A stretch of DNA of 64,000 nucleotides from Vibrio hyugaensis (GTDB lineage Bacteria > Pseudomonadota > Gammaproteobacteria > Enterobacterales > Vibrionaceae). A program made the position numbers and the translations under genes. The first letter of the stretch is position 1. Every line of letters begins with the position of its first letter. The notes beneath the pieces are model-generated. The model did no database searches. It had not been told where the DNA came from and saw nothing but the letters and a program-made list of their open reading frames with translations. Positions 63,473 through 64,000 of this stretch are shown piece by piece. Location: assembly GCF_002906655.1 (NCBI RefSeq), contig NZ_CP025794.1, forward strand, positions 1 to 64,000, given 5' to 3'.

Positions 63473-63595
63473 TAACAAACTGTTTAAGAGTGATTCGCAA
63501 CGCGTGGCATTTTCACTATGCGTTGGTTTTGGTGTTTAAGGTGGTATGCGGTGGCTTTTGTATTGCGTTGCTCACACCTTAACAGGGCGTTATGC
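63473..63595 (+). repeat. attC 25
   Basis: Long class, core GTTATGC. Confidence 0.95.
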
Positions 63596-63613
63596 TTACA
63601 AGAAGTTAGGATT

Positions 63614-64000
63614 ATGAAATATACGAAAAATCAACATATGTTGTCTCAGTGGTTTTTAAGAAATTTTCGCAGTGATGACACTGCAAATGCACCAAAAGAC
63701 AAGCAAAGGGTATGGTGTCATAGCGTCAACATATCAGATGAGGGTGAGAATGATATTAAAGAAATTCCGTTACCAATATCATCGATAGCAATTAAAAAAG
63801 ATTGTTTTATGTTAGTTGATTGTGACTCTCAAAAGAAGTTTGATATAGAGGATGAATTATCTGAATATGAGAGAGATACGTCTGTTTTATTTAATGAATT
63901 AGTGCATAAGCACAAATTCCACAAACTGCTTGATGTTAGTAGAAAGGGCAATGCACTGGAGAAAATGGTTAACTTTATGGTTATCCAAATGTTGCTTGGC
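63614..64000 (+). CDS. Cassette 26: DUF4238-like protein, 5' part
   Basis: First 129 codons, open to the window edge. MKYTKNQHMLSQWFLRNFRS matches the NQHxxPxxYLRxF start of DUF4238 proteins, and IEDELSEYERDTSVLFNELV the following acidic helix. The family is found among defence islands in some genomes, function unknown. No ribosome site is obvious apart from AGTTAGGATT. Confidence 0.75.
   Translation, partial: MKYTKNQHMLSQWFLRNFRSDDTANAPKDKQRVWCHSVNISDEGENDIKEIPLPISSIAIKKDCFMLVDCDSQKKFDIEDELSEYERDTSVLFNELVHKHKFHKLLDVSRKGNALEKMVNFMVIQMLLG

Larger units (their letters stand above)
44410..64000. mobile_element. Sedentary chromosomal integron (superintegron), right side cut by window
   Basis: An integrase gene pointing left, an attI junction at 45587, and 25 attC sites in direct orientation delimiting 25 full cassettes and a partial one. 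Cassettes average about 720 bp. All recognisable cassette genes read rightwards. Six cassettes (numbers 2, 8, 9, 18, 20 and 24 counting from attI) carry no convincing gene. The array continues beyond position 64000. Confidence 0.97.

Noticed and set aside
46340..63595. CRISPR array
   Set aside because: Repeats are ~94-127 nt, imperfect, structured and separated by gene-sized segments; they are attC sites.

Overview
The window is chromosome-1-type DNA of a Vibrio, most likely of the Harveyi clade (V. parahaemolyticus, V. alginolyticus, V. campbellii or a relative). The basis is protein resemblance recalled from memory plus gene order: a cosR-like MarR gene divergent from a BCCT transporter, asnS, queD, sdaA/sdaC, H-NOX with a hybrid kinase, class I fumarase, ycjX-ycjF-tyrR, then a sedentary chromosomal integron with about 123-bp attC repeats. 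The exact species cannot be fixed by reading alone.

Positions 1-44.4 kb are ordinary core or near-core chromosome. A frameshifted small winged-helix-like gene (1-221) is followed by a TakP-like TRAP transporter (0.9-4.0 kb) and a Cache histidine kinase/LuxR-type regulator pair. Next come an osmoprotection pair (MarR and BCCT), a dCache chemoreceptor, DnaQ-like exonuclease and CBS/nucleotidyltransferase genes, an outer-membrane barrel, aspartate/aromatic aminotransferase, an HD-GYP protein, two small paralogues and a MocR regulator. Then follow asnS, a chemoreceptor with a periplasmic haem c motif, queD, a LuxR-type regulator, and a membrane protein joining a winged helix to an EAL domain. The block ends with serine uptake and catabolism, a Nudix hydrolase, H-NOX with its kinase, pabB, fumarase, ycjX-ycjF-tyrR, two housekeeping enzymes and a DUF2947 gene. 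Two approximately 260-bp imperfect-palindrome intergenic repeats lie at 574-838 and 36069-36328.

From 44.4 kb to the right edge is a chromosomal integron. A full-length integrase (320 aa) points left. attI lies at about 45587, followed by 25 complete cassettes and the start of a 26th, all cassette genes reading right. Six cassettes have no convincing gene. Cassette genes include a Tae4/Tai4-like T6SS amidase and immunity pair, a YafO-type toxin with an unusual 52-aa partner, an Mrr-like nuclease, two or three HEPN-like proteins, a protein with an Abi-like look, a GNAT enzyme, an isochorismatase-like hydrolase, a 2-hydroxyacid dehydrogenase, a TonB-C lipoprotein, DUF1330-, DUF3885- and DUF4238-like proteins, and several membrane-anchored unknowns.

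The most notable structural signal is that the two ends of each cassette are complementary to each other over 7-12 nt, usually well beyond the canonical 7-nt R box. Each excised circle would therefore carry a privately matched attC foot. This signal also fixes the attI junction and exposes composite or mutated cassettes.
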